64,000 nucleotides of DNA from Cliona cf. orientalis (lineage: Eukaryota > Porifera > Demospongiae > Clionaida > Clionaidae), in NCBI GenBank assembly GCA_963930775.1, contig OZ005690.1, forward strand, positions 4,324,225 to 4,388,224, given 5' to 3'. Below, one piece after another: positions 1 through 11,055 of this stretch. Both the position numbers and the translations under genes were made by a program. Under the pieces are notes generated by a model. That model worked only from the letters and a program-made list of their open reading frames with translations, was not told the DNA's origin and made no database searches. Positions within the stretch are counted from its first letter, which is position 1; each line of letters opens with the position of its first letter.

Positions 1-1
1 T

Positions 2-667
2 AGCGACGTCGACAAGTACATATACCACGAGAATGTATCAAAGAACAGAAATGGCAGTTTTAAGCAGCTTCATGTTTGCAGCAAGGTGGTACCTGTCTAT
101 TCATGTCCGGAGGCTGGCATACGGTGTCCTGTGTACTTGCTAGATCTCTATATCAGCAAGCTTCCAGAAGAAGCAAAGGAAAAGGATCTAGTATATGTGC
201 GACCGTTGGAAAAACAGCCTAATGATGCAAGCAAGCCATGGTACAGTGCAGTACCGATTGGAAACCACACATTACAACAAATGGTAAAGAAGATGTGTGC
301 GGATGCTGGCATTGGTGGCCACAAAACTAACCATAGCCTGAGGGCTACTGGTGCAACTGAACTTTTCAAGAGAGGTGCTCCAGAGAAACTGATCCAAGAA
401 CGAACCGGACACCGCTCCCTCGAAGCTCTCAGAACCTATGAAAGATCGAGTGAGGAACAACACAAAGCAGCTTCTGCACTACTGTCCGCACCAAACCATT
501 TACCTCATTATAGTCATATAGCCAACACAAGTACATCTACCAAAACACAAGCAATCGAAATACATCAAGCCGCACCATCAACACAAGGAGTAAGCAGTAT
601 GCCAGTATCATTTCAAAATTTACAGGGCTGCACTATCAACATCATTGGGTCTCCAAACCTCAAGTGA
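2..667 (+). CDS. Crypton-type tyrosine recombinase, C-terminal part (5' end outside window)
   Basis: The frame is open from the left edge to the TGA at 665-667, so the start lies outside the window. The visible 221 residues contain the C-terminal signature of tyrosine recombinases: HSLR (332-343, the H-x-x-R box), GH (407-412) and a tyrosine at 437-439 in the position of the nucleophile. This arrangement is typical of Crypton transposons and of the animal proteins derived from them (DUF3504, as in QRICH1/ZMYM proteins). Family knowledge implies DNA strand exchange through a 3'-phosphotyrosine link. The last 70 residues are Ser/Thr/Gln-rich with no recognisable domain. It could be an active Crypton copy or a domesticated gene; the missing N-terminus prevents a decision. 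Confidence 0.75.
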   Translation, partial: SDVDKYIYHENVSKNRNGSFKQLHVCSKVVPVYSCPEAGIRCPVYLLDLYISKLPEEAKEKDLVYVRPLEKQPNDASKPWYSAVPIGNHTLQQMVKKMCADAGIGGHKTNHSLRATGATELFKRGAPEKLIQERTGHRSLEALRTYERSSEEQHKAASALLSAPNHLPHYSHIANTSTSTKTQAIEIHQAAPSTQGVSSMPVSFQNLQGCTINIIGSPNLK

Positions 668-1186
668 TTGCATATTATTTACAGTATGCTAGCAGACTAA
701 GTATGTGATCATAACTTCTTATTTTATCACTATTGACTGATAGATTAACTTCATTCATGTTATTTGTGCAAAGTTATTATGTAAAATATCCATGTCTTGA
801 GGACACAAAATATGAACCATATCGGCCTTGTAGCCCTCAAGGCCCATATTATGAGATTTATTGTCCAGTCAATTGTATTGCAAAGGTATAAGAGGTGGGA
901 TATATGAATAATTATAATATTGATAATTATATATATATTGACCCCAATATGATTTTAATTATCAGTTATATCAAAGGCAATCACATTCATACAATGTCAT
1001 GTGTACAAGATTGTATATAATTCGGGAATTAGAAAGTCTATCGCCTACTAGCTGTTATAAAGACACTGTTTATGTACTGAAATATGAAAGCAATCAGTAG
1101 CAGTAGAGAGCTTAATGCATGACAAAACAAAGCCGAATCAAATCATAGTTGAACAACGAATTGAACGACAATCAATAAATGTCAGG
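668..1186. other. AT-rich spacer, nothing recognised
   Basis: No coding exon, inverted-repeat element or RNA gene was recognised. The sequence is AT-rich with short ATATAT tracts around 905-945. Confidence 0.4.
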
Positions 1187-1311
1187 TTATCTTCTCCTCT
1201 CCCTGCTTCTGTCTCTGTGATGCTTGGAACTGCGGTGACTCACGGCTTCGACCACTACACTCACCACGATCATCATGACTACGGTGCTCACGCCTAGAGC
1301 TGGAGGAATGC
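1187..1311 (-). pseudogene. RS-domain terminal exon, inverted degenerate copy
   Basis: Read on the minus strand, this follows a CT-rich tract and a TTCAG acceptor and closely matches the terminal exon at 34556-34667. It encodes SSSSR and HRSHDDRG-type arginine/serine text ending in HHRDRSRERRR and a stop. Relative to the other copy, a 4-nt insertion after the RSR codons shifts the frame, so the tail is only read correctly from the second frame. The flanking purine tract (minus-strand CT) at 1313-1390 is also shared. Most likely an inverted, decayed duplicate of an SR-protein last exon. Confidence 0.6.
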
Positions 1312-3394
1312 CTGAACAAGAGAGCGAGGGAGAGAGAGAGAGAGTGAGAATGTGAGTGAGTGGGTGAGCGAGCGAGTGAGTGAGTGAGAGCTTGGGACTG
1401 TTAAGGCAGCCTCAGCTGCTGATTGAACGAATTAAGTTAATTAAAGATGTTTCCATGGTAACTCATGTTTATAAGTAAACTACTTCCTTTCCTCTTCAAT
1501 ATGAATACCTTAGCTAGCTAGTCATCATAGTTAGCTATCTCTGGCCTATAGCTAGCTACCAACAGGTTTTGTGTTGGCATATTAGCAGTTTTTGATACTG
1601 GCAAATCCAAGTTGATCGAGGCTACCTTAACAGTCCTGAGAAAGGCCAACACACAAGAATTGAGCATGGTCTTTAAGTCTAACCAGTATTTTTACTAGTC
1701 ACTAGTTCAGCACACAATGTATCGTAGTTACTATTAAACTTATAATTTTGTGTCTATGTCCGTCTATCAGCAATGGGAGGTCAGCTGACCTCGAGACACA
1801 AGATGTTGTATCCCTGGCTGTTGAGCTTCAGAAGCTAGAAATGTCAGTCAAGGCATAATATATTAAGCTACAGGCACAAACACAAGCTTTATGGACAGAG
1901 CATACAATTATCAACCAACCGTGGACACTTACATGTAGCAGCCTGCAGTTAGCTAAACAACTGGATTAGTGAAAAGAAATTTCCTGAATCATCATTATGG
2001 ATGTGGTAGATTTCATATTTTGCTTCTTTCCTATGCAAGTCTTGCCAGAGAAACAGCGAGTGAACTAACGAGTTTCTTGGACAGTTGGTTGATTTAGCAG
2101 TGTGCTCAAACAGGATGTCATAAATGTGCATGTGCAATGTATGTTCTACAACACGGGTACTGCCCTTTGCAGGTCACTTGACGGTCCACATGATCATTCT
2201 AATTGGGGATTGACCAATTAGAGAAGAGGAAGTATTCCATCATCATAAATATATAATCTTTTTGTGATGGGTCTCTTTGACAGCCTATGCTGGCTCTTGT
2301 GAAGTTTTCCTGCCAAGGTGAGTTTTTGAGTAGCCTTGTGCTATGACTGAAGTTACCTGTAAGCCATAGTAGCTATGTGTTGTTACCCCGCGCGCATGCG
2401 CAAGCCTTGAAGGGGTAAAGTAATCGGCTGTGTCGTCGTCGTCGTCGTCGTTGTTGTCGTTGTTAGCACAAAAATCGCCATATCTCGAGATGTAGGCGTC
2501 TAAGCGACTCGTATGCACAACGAATCAATCGAATTCGGCGAAAAAATGGCTTCAGTGCGCGTCAAATCGAGGCATACGGTCCACGGAACGGAACCTAGCA
2601 TATTCCGTGTTATGTCAGCAGCACTTCAAAGATGACATATACCGCATTTAATCAAATAGTAGCCATACACATGTGCATACTCTATTAAGCAAGTGCGGCC
2701 ACAATCGCAAACAGTTCACACTCATTCTTTCAGGGCAGAAACATGGTAAAAATTGAGCTTGCCTTGTTCTAAAGTAGCATGGCAGCTTACTTTTCGGCCA
2801 TATCTCGATTACTTGAAGTATCATAAGCCAGTCTTTGTGCTACAATTGTCATTGAAGGCATCACAAGGTATCAGTCTGAAATTAATAAACACCATCCTCA
2901 AAGGTAGCCACCCACAATTTTAATTAGCTAGCTGCATTTGAGCAAAGCTGAAGTTAACAGTAGTCACAGCTACTACTCAAATAAATACGGTATTAAATTT
3001 ATTTTGTGATATTCAATATAATATAGAGTAAGCTATTTCCTTACATTAACTGTAGTTTAGCATTTGTCCAGTGTTTTTTTCTCTACTGGCTAGGCTAGGG
3101 ACTGCATGACTTAAAAGTATCAATAATTCTATGAAATGCTGAAGCTTCAAGAATAAAATTGAATACTCTCTCAGTGAGTCACTTATTATATACACATGTA
3201 ACTATGACCTCATAGTATTGCAGTGACTGTGTAAAAATTGATTTGTCATACCAACACCTTCATGTATTTCTTTAAACAAAATCTTCACTACATGTATAGC
3301 TATATGCATCCACAAACATACAGGATTATTCAGTATATTCGATATCACTAGTACTACGAAAGTCAAAACAAACACAACTTATATTGAAGTCAGT
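1312..3394. other. Spacer with GA-rich tract and GTC microsatellite, no gene recognised
   Basis: Contains a GAGA/GAGT-rich tract at about 1318-1390 and a short GTC/GTT repeat at about 2430-2465. No supportable exon was found between them or up to the gene starting at 3395. Confidence 0.4.
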
Positions 3395-4770
3395 ATGTCC
3401 GCACACCTGTATCAATTACTGGTCACAAACGAACACTTTGACCGACTTATTTCAATAATTATTCAATACAATGATCCAGATAACAAAAGGTTAGTATTCC
3501 CTAAACTGCCTTGTCCCAAGAGACCCCGAGCAAAACACCAGAAATTCGTCGATTATGTCAAAGAGGGATATAGGAGAGTTAGACACAGTATCACTGCTAA
3601 GGTGACGTTTCAAGAAAGGGAGTACATAGTTCCAGGTCAGTACATACTATTAAATTTTGTACATTCAATTTAATCATATATTCTTAGGCACAATTCTTCA
3701 CCAGGAGAAAATTTTTGCCAATTTCACCACCTGCTCTTGTTGCCATTGGCGAAAATTTATTCCACTAAATACATATATATAGGTAGCTAAGTTTGGCGAA
3801 ATTTTTATCCAGCGAAAAATTTCACCTATACTGTACAATTATAATACATCCTTGCCTCTTTGCCTAGATTTATATATACGCAACAACTTCACCCAGCATA
3901 CCAATATGTATACTGAGTAGGACACCTGGATTCATTTCGGGATAAATAATACACTGTAATAACAAAATAATAGGTGGAATTTGAAGTTCTAATTAATACT
4001 AAATTTTGATAGTCACTATCAAAAGTACATAATCACTTTGAGGTAATTTCGTGTTCATACCCTGTACATGTCCATATTAACTGTCTGTACATACTCCAGG
4101 TTATGGAGATAATAGACACTTATACTGTATACCTGATGTGGTCTGTAAAAATGAAAGAGAAGCAGCAGCAGCAATTATTCAGACAAGAAACCTTGAACGG
4201 ACATGCCTTAAGAGAAGAGATATAAAGAAGATATACAAAGATTTATGTGTTCTTGAGAATCAAGGATATGACAAGGTAAGGGCTGGACAGCAATGACACA
4301 TTATGGAACCATACTGGAGGTACATGTTCATGAAAAACAGCATTCTTAGTTCGGGGGAGGGGGTGGATACTCACAATTAAAATTAAAACCCGTCTTACAG
4401 TAATGCTTTTCATAATTTAGCACTGGACCAAAACTAAGATTTCCTTACGTCGTGTTTATGAAAACATGAGCTTTCTTACACAATGTCATGTTTATCAGAG
4501 GATAGGGAAGATTTTAGAAAACTTTGCCCTATCCTACACGTTTTCTACATGCATGAAATCCACATTTTTGTCTAGTGTGCATATTATTATACTTGCACCA
4601 CCCAGGTTCTTGGCTATATCTATATCAGGAACATGACTGAAGTGCCGCAATGTGTCCAACAGTATGCTTGGGAGCATGATATCCTGATTGTAAGGGAAGG
4701 TATGATTGATGCCGACGAGCTGCTTAAGGTGGTGGACTGGGAGCTAAAGACTTACTATTATAGTAAATAG
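3395..4770 (+). CDS. Three-exon PD-(D/E)XK-like family protein, catalytic motif degenerate
   Basis: Exons are 3395-3635, 4100-4275 and 4606-4770, with GT-AG introns and phases 1 and 0. They join to 193 codons plus a stop. The exon phases and residues match the minus-strand gene at 31518-29431: both have YxxxxxxVRxxITxKVxFQ-type text before intron 1, Y-C-I-P-D-x-V early in exon 2, and G-Y-I/M-Y-I/V then I-V-R-E-G in exon 3. In the relative, the D of CIPD followed by E-M-K fits the PD-(D/E)XK nuclease pattern. Here the Asp (residue about 93) is kept, but the E-x-K position reads Q-T-R, so nuclease activity is unlikely. It also lacks the long acidic N-terminus of its relative. Function beyond this is unknown. 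Confidence 0.6.
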
Positions 4771-5098
4771 ATAACACTATGCATACATGTATGTATACAC
4801 TATTACATTTATGAACTGAGTTTCCCACTCATAACGTAAATTAACTGTAATGCTTACATTACATCTATAGATACACATGTTGTTAGGCCCACATTATTGA
4901 ACTATCATGTATTAATACACACTGTACGATATGGTGTCAATATTATTGAACACACAAATATTTTGTTAAAATTAAAATCTGTTCCAGTTCAATAATATAG
5001 CTAGTAACTGTTCCACTTGCATACATACATGTACAATGTACAAGTATATGAACTAATTAAAGTACATGTATGTAGCTACACATACATGTGTACCATGC
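4771..5098. other. Spacer, nothing recognised
   Basis: AT-rich sequence downstream of the three-exon gene with repeated ACATGTA words. No exon or element was identified. Confidence 0.35.
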
Positions 5099-5430
5099 AT
5101 AGTTGCCAAGTGTCCCGGTTTGGCCGGGACAGTCCCGGAATTTGGCCCTATGTCCCGGTTGTGTCTCGGTTTACCTGATTTTGCAGCATTGTCCCGGAAT
5201 CCAGCTCGATTGTACAAATGGAGGTGTGGCACAAGCATAAACTCAGTATATTATCGAATTTCAGTCCGTATATCTCGATGTTTAGTGGGTATGGCAGTAC
5301 ACGATCGTCCGAAAGTGGGTGTGGTCGATCAAAACTGGGCGTGGTCCGTAAATTTTCGCACGCGCTTCGCGCGCATTAATACTATTTTCTACTTTGTCCC
5401 GGTTTCTCTTCTTATAAACTTGGCAACTAT
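5099..5430. mobile_element. MITE, TIR ATAGTTGCCAAGT
   Basis: A 332-bp block bounded by perfect 13-bp inverted repeats (ATAGTTGCCAAGT at 5099, ACTTGGCAACTAT ending at 5430). Several copies of TGTCCCGG lie inside both ends. No transposase is encoded; the open frames across it are by-products. The ends are hAT-like, but no clear target-site duplication could be fixed. Confidence 0.55.
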
Positions 5431-6740
5431 GGTGTACACACGTGCACCTGTAGCACACAATATTTATTGGGGCAAGCCGGAGCAATGCCCTCATAAATCA
5501 CTCGTACAAGAAAAATGCTGTACCTATGTATGCGAGCTTGTATGTAGTGATATGTCATCCACGTGCAGTATGCCCATGCATGCACATACTGCAACTCGGT
5601 AAAGGTCATCAATGTAGAATGATCAGTGCACGCTAACTAAACTCTAATTGTAGCTCACCAAAACCAAGAGCCAGTGTCCACAGCCTATGAGTTAATGCAG
5701 TGAGCAGCCAGGGAGAGCACGAGTTTTTACATAGAACAGGCAAAGGTACGAGGAGTAGATTCAAGCAGTACATTTCTTTAGAAAGCTACTATGATCTTAA
5801 TGATTATGCAAAGTCAGGCTGTACTGTATAGTCTTTACTGAACCTTGTGCTAGCTTATCCACAGACTTGAATGAACCGACTCGACTATCACTGACAATAG
5901 TCCATTGATCAGAACAGGGTAAGAAATAGCTATGCTTTTATGAAACGCAGTGTCTAGAGTGCCGGCAAATTTATGTACAAATTTATATTGCCATATGCAG
6001 GAGGGGGCGGGGACTAGGGCTACGTAAGAGTACAGTATTTTATATGGACTTACCGGCACTATAACGCTTAAATTGCGGTGCCGGTATCGGCACTGTAGAC
6101 ACAGTGTTTATGAAAACTCTCAGACTGTGAACTATCAGACAAGGTATTTGTGCTCAAGGTAGTGAATCACATGGCAGCCGCTGCTCAGCACTTTCTCTTT
6201 ATGTAGCTAACTCAATCAAATAAAATATTCATGCAATGGAGCCAGGTGTGGATAGAACAACATCCCCCGTAGCCTTAAGTTTGTACACTTCTCTATGTAG
6301 CTGGTACCATGCACAGTGTCCTGATTAGCGAGTCTTTATGCACAAGTACACTGTATATACCTGAGGACCATACTACTCGAGGGTGATTCTAATTAAAACC
6401 ATACCCATATACAGTGAGAGGTGGTATGCCTCAGGCGCTGTTAGCTCGCTTGTTTGTCATCTGATGGCCTTGAAATGTATACCATCGTTTAGTACTACCT
6501 TTGAGCTACATTTTGAGCTCAAGAATAGCCTTTTTGGATGAACAGAAAAGTTGGTAGAGTTACATAAAAGTTGACACTAATTTAGTATGCAGGCGCGGTT
6601 TGCGCATATCATTATCTCCCATACATACTGTACAACCATAAAATTCCGATAAACGTATGGACTTCCGGCAGTTGTAGCGTACACTGGTTATTATGCGAGG
6701 TTGTTCACTATTGCGCAGGCTCGAACGGGACCAAAATAAG
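5431..6740. other. Spacer, no gene recognised
   Basis: No exon with a convincing product. Short open frames here have no recognisable domain. Confidence 0.35.
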
Positions 6741-6895
6741 TCGTTAAACGGACTCTAGCGGGGTGTCCGTTGTTCAGGGGGCTTGAACATATTGAAGTCT
6801 ATGGAAATATAATCCGGACATTTAGAATTGTCCGTTTTCTCGCAGGTGTCCGCCGTTGAGGGGTGTCCGTTACTGAGTGGGGTTCCGCTGTAGCT
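6741..6895. repeat. GGTGTCCGTT-motif repeat, probable MITE remnant
   Basis: The words GGGTGTCCGTTGTT, GGTGTCCGCCGTT and GGGTGTCCGTTACT recur at about 6760, 6845 and 6861, with CGGACA in the opposite sense between them. This resembles the end structure of a small DNA transposon, but its exact borders are not clear. Confidence 0.35.
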
Positions 6896-6900
6896 ACAAC

Positions 6901-7149
6901 TATTTAGGCGGCTTAAAAATAGAAATAATTTTTTTCTGAATCTGATCATTTGAGCAACATGGTGATGCCCTGAGTGCAAATATGGTAAGCCATACTGAAA
7001 AATTTGCAACTGGTGTGGGCATGATACTATTGTATATAAGTTAGCTAATTAGTAGGTTGCTAGCTCTATTTATAATTAAATTTTGTATGCATGGTATCAG
7101 CCATAGCTAGTTGATAACATTACTTTATCAACATTGACAGAATACAGTG
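6901..7149 (+). promoter_or_regulatory. Promoter region of beta-helix receptor gene 1
   Basis: This 250-bp block is nearly identical to 15656-15897 upstream of gene 3. Both contain TATTTATA (7067-7074) about 80 bp before the ATG, and this copy also has TATATAAG at 7033. Conservation between paralogues of an otherwise variable spacer suggests a shared core promoter and 5' UTR. Confidence 0.45.
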
Positions 7150-10065
7150 ATGACTTTAGAGATCTTGTCTGTGGTTCTCATCTTCCTCTCTACTTCTGTC
7201 ACAAATGAGGCAGTGCACTACATAAATGTCAGGAGAATAAATGAACATTTTGAACAATAAGCTTTGATTCCAAATTGTAGTCTCCTGGTGAAAAGATCAG
7301 TGTTGTATCGTTGGTTAAATAATTGCTCGAGTTGATGACAAACTGTGAGAGAGTGACACCATTATCAATAAATTTTGTGTCCCCATAATCATGTGGCTGT
7401 GAGGGTCTTGTTTGCATGGCCTGGATCTTCATCAAAGGCTGTCATTACCTGTAGTCACGATGCAAGGTTTAAATTTATCAACGTTAGTACAGTAACTGTG
7501 AGTGGGTTCGAGTTTGTTGGATGTTATGAGAATTCTGTTGTGTGTGTTGAGCGATTTGAACTTAGAGATTCCACTTTTCTGGGCAATGGTATAAATGAGG
7601 TGAGAGCCAATAGTACAGTACTGTTTATACAGAAAAGCTCTGCTAATCTAGAAGGTGTATCATTTGTATCTGTCATCGATGGACACTTAGCACCAGATCT
7701 ACATAACTGCTCTGATTCCGAAGATGCACTTACAGTGTTAGATCTAACTAGCCTAAGAACGATCGGTGTCCAGTTACAAAGAAGCACCATCAGTATTTTA
7801 CAAAGCTTGTTTGAGGGAAACACGGTTGGCCTCGTTGGTGGACTTATTTATGATGAAAGTGGTAGTAACATAACAATCACTAACACTACCTTCTTCAACA
7901 ACAGTGCTGATGATCTATACGCTACCTGTGTATGCTATTGTCACTCCGATTGTAACTTTGTAACTAGTGGTATTGTGTACGCTAATAGCCCCCAGAATTC
8001 TGCACAAATTATTCGTGATAGCAAATTTGTTCAAAACATGGGAATGGTAATTTATGCAAACAACAGCAATGTGCTCATTACTCACACAAAATTTGTCGAC
8101 AATTATATTATATACAATGGACCTTTTGCAACAGTGGTATACCTATCGAATAGCAACCTATTCATTAATTACAGTATATTTTCCAACAACAGCGGGCTTT
8201 CTCTAGAAACTATATATTCAAATATGACAATTAAGCATTGTGAATTCATTAGCAATAATCACATACTTGTGTTGAGTGCTCGACATGGGAAATCTCTCAG
8301 CTTTGACCATAGCAAGTTTACCAACAACACTGGAATACGGATTTTTAGTTCTATAAACACAAGCATGATTCATGTCAGTCACAGTGAATTTGTTGGCAAC
8401 GTTGCGTCACAACATTTAATCGAACTTGCTAGTACAAAAATGACAAGTATTACTAATAGTCATTTTTCTGGCAATGCTCATAGGAAGGTTGGTGAAAATT
8501 CAGCAATATCTTCAGTATTGTACTTTGATGGAATCATGATAAACGTAAAATTAAACGAATTCATCCAAAATGAAGTACGCTATGTACTGAATATATAATG
8601 CTGTGCAGAATTTGATATGAACAATAATATATTTAATTTAACAACAGTGCAGCTTACGATGCATGTATACATACGTACTACTTGCAGACCAGGCCTTAGC
8701 CTTTCTTTGGGCAGTTCTCGTTGTATTCCATGCTCTGATCACTGGCTTCGAGATATGATAGGGATTGTGGCAGCTGCTTTTGTAGCTGGCATTGCTTTAG
8801 TCATCTCTATGTTAGCTCTTAACTTGACAGTTGCTATTGGCACCTTCAATGGAATACTCTTCTATGCTAATACTATTGCAGTGAACGTAGACACTTACTT
8901 TGCACCATTCACAAGTCCGAACCTTGTCACAGTGTTCATTTCATGGCTGAATCTTGATATTGGCTTTGATGTTTGCTTTATCAATTCAACGAACAATGTA
9001 GTTGTGATTCATGTCAGTAAGGCCCTACTGCAATTAGTATTTCCTTCCTATGTCATTGTACTGGTTGTCGTTGTAATAGTGGCAAGTGAATGTTCTTCCA
9101 AATTTGCTATGATGATTGGCAAAGGTAACCCAGTAGCAGTCCTGGCTACAATGGTCTTATTTTCTTATTCTAAGTTTTTCAATGTAATCGTTGCTTCAAT
9201 CTCTTTACTGTATGAGCAACCAGCTTATGGTTCACGCAATGTTGATGTTTCAAGATTGGGAAATGCACTAGCAAATGTTATAGAAAGTGCCAATAATAGT
9301 ACTGATGTAAAGGCTATCAGCTATTTCTTAATAGTGATTTCTATATTAATTTTAGCTTTTGGTATGATTCTCACCAGTTTAGTGTTTCTCTGGCAGTGGC
9401 TTCTACAATATCAACACAAAGCCATCTTTAAGTGGGTGAGGTACCAGAAACTCCAACTTTTCGTAGAGCCCTACCATGCTCCCTATACTGCTAAATTTCG
9501 CTACTTGACTGGCTTGCTACTGTTTGCACGTGTACTGCTTGATTTAATTTCCGTTTTTAATTTCTCTCTTGATCCACGTATAGATCTTATGGCTGTAATT
9601 TTTGTTGTTTGTGGCTTAATACTCCTAAAGGGAGTGACTGCAAAGAGAGTCTACAAGAATTGGCCACTTGATGTCATGGAAACCTTTATGTACTTCAACT
9701 TGGTTGCATTTTCAGGCCTCACATGGTACATCTTAGACTTTGGAGGGAACCAGGTTGCTTTGACCCACACATCTGTCACGATCATGTTCATCCTCTTACT
9801 GGGGGTCATTGTCTTTCATGTCTTACGCTACACCAGGCTTTATAAATGCTCTTTTGTTGAGAAGGCCTTCAGTTGGACATCTTCAAAGCTAATGGAGAAA
9901 AAACCAAAAGAGCAACCCCCAAATGACACCCCTGAAGAGCTGGATGGATATCGGCTGGAAAGATCAGCAGCTGGCGATCAAGAACTGCCAACCATGACAT
10001 ACTCAGTTGTTGAAATCAGTCAACCTACCTTAATTCAAGGAATAACTTCTATCTGCACATATTAA
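7150..10065 (+). pseudogene. Beta-helix/multi-pass receptor gene 1, inactivated by internal inversion and stop
   Basis: The ATG at 7150 begins a signal peptide (MTLEILSVVLIFLS) like that of gene 3. From about 7232 to 7408 the coding sequence is inverted: the minus strand of this block encodes the N-terminal segment (SQPHDYGDTKFIDNG, then TLIFSPGDYNLES) that paralogues carry on the plus strand. The plus strand therefore hits TAA at 7258-7260. Downstream the receptor frame resumes and runs through beta-helix repeats to an in-frame TAA at 8596-8598, where gene 3 has a sense codon. It then continues in the same frame through the Cys-rich linker and about eight membrane helices to 10065. About two beta-helix coils present in gene 3 are missing near 8490. 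Not expected to make a full receptor. Confidence 0.8.
7232..7408 (-). other. 177-bp inverted coding segment inside receptor gene 1
   Basis: Read on the minus strand, this block continues seamlessly the family sequence missing from the plus strand. Its edges coincide with aligned positions of gene 3 (after the VHYxxV codons and before the AWPGSSSK codons). Its length is exactly 59 codons and nothing is lost at either junction. It is either a real micro-inversion or a local assembly error. Confidence 0.8.
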
Positions 10066-11055
10066 TGATTATTATCATTGTGTTTTCTAATATTATTATG
10101 GTACCATTATCAACTTTTGTACACACAAGTTAGCACAATACCTGCAGCTAGCTAACCAGGGTGATAAAAATATATGTATAGGAAAGGTATAGGGCATAAT
10201 AATAATACAATAATTGTACGATGCGGACTAGTCGGTTGGGACAAAATCTTAAAAATTACAATAGTGGGATCTCTCTCTGGACAAAATTAATAATAATATT
10301 ATTAGCTTTGTTTACAAAATTTAAAATTGCTTAGGAATGTGCTTCAATCACTACACGTAGGGTGAATCCAGCGTTAAGCATTGACATAATATCAATGGTT
10401 TCCAGCATAATGGGCTAAGCATAATATATATCCTAAACTGGTTTCCCAGCTCCCAGATATGGTTTACAAAATTATTGGTTATAAGTTAAATAGCCATTTG
10501 TAAACAAATTTAGCACATTTATTATACACATGAAGTGAGCTTACTTTAGGCTCTGAAGTGATTTAAGGCCCTATTATGAATTAATAATAGCTATTAGCTA
10601 CAGTGTTTGGAAAATAAAATAACTATGAATGACTTTTAATAGATGATGTGGTTAACTTTGCAATCTAAACAATACGTGACCTGCTAGTTGGGAGTTATCC
10701 GTTTGAAACAAGACAATGTCCAATTTGCTTTCTTCAAATGTAGTGAGTATACATAATTGTGTATATAATACAGAGTGGATTGTACTGTAGTACATTACAA
10801 TAACTTAAAGCGCTACACACAACAAAATTAATTGTGATCTTGTGCATGATAGCTATTGTTATGACAAAGGAAAACTCCAGTACTTGTACATGTTATGACA
10901 ACTGATTTTTAGAAAGTGTGCATGAATATATACATTATTATGATAACACATTATTAATTGTACCAGCTATAAATTAAAAATGCATCATCGGTCTGGAGGC
11001 TAAATTAAGCACACTTACAGTTAGCTACTGTATCAAGTTTGGATCTCACAAAAAG
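10066..11055. other. Intergenic spacer between receptor genes 1 and 2
   Basis: AT-rich, without a supportable exon. Unlike genes 1 and 3, gene 2 does not share the conserved upstream block, so its promoter is not recognisable here. Confidence 0.4.

Noticed and set aside
5066..5602. 178-residue frame
   Set aside because: It spans a MITE and its flanks; composition follows the TGTCCCGG repeats and no domain is visible.
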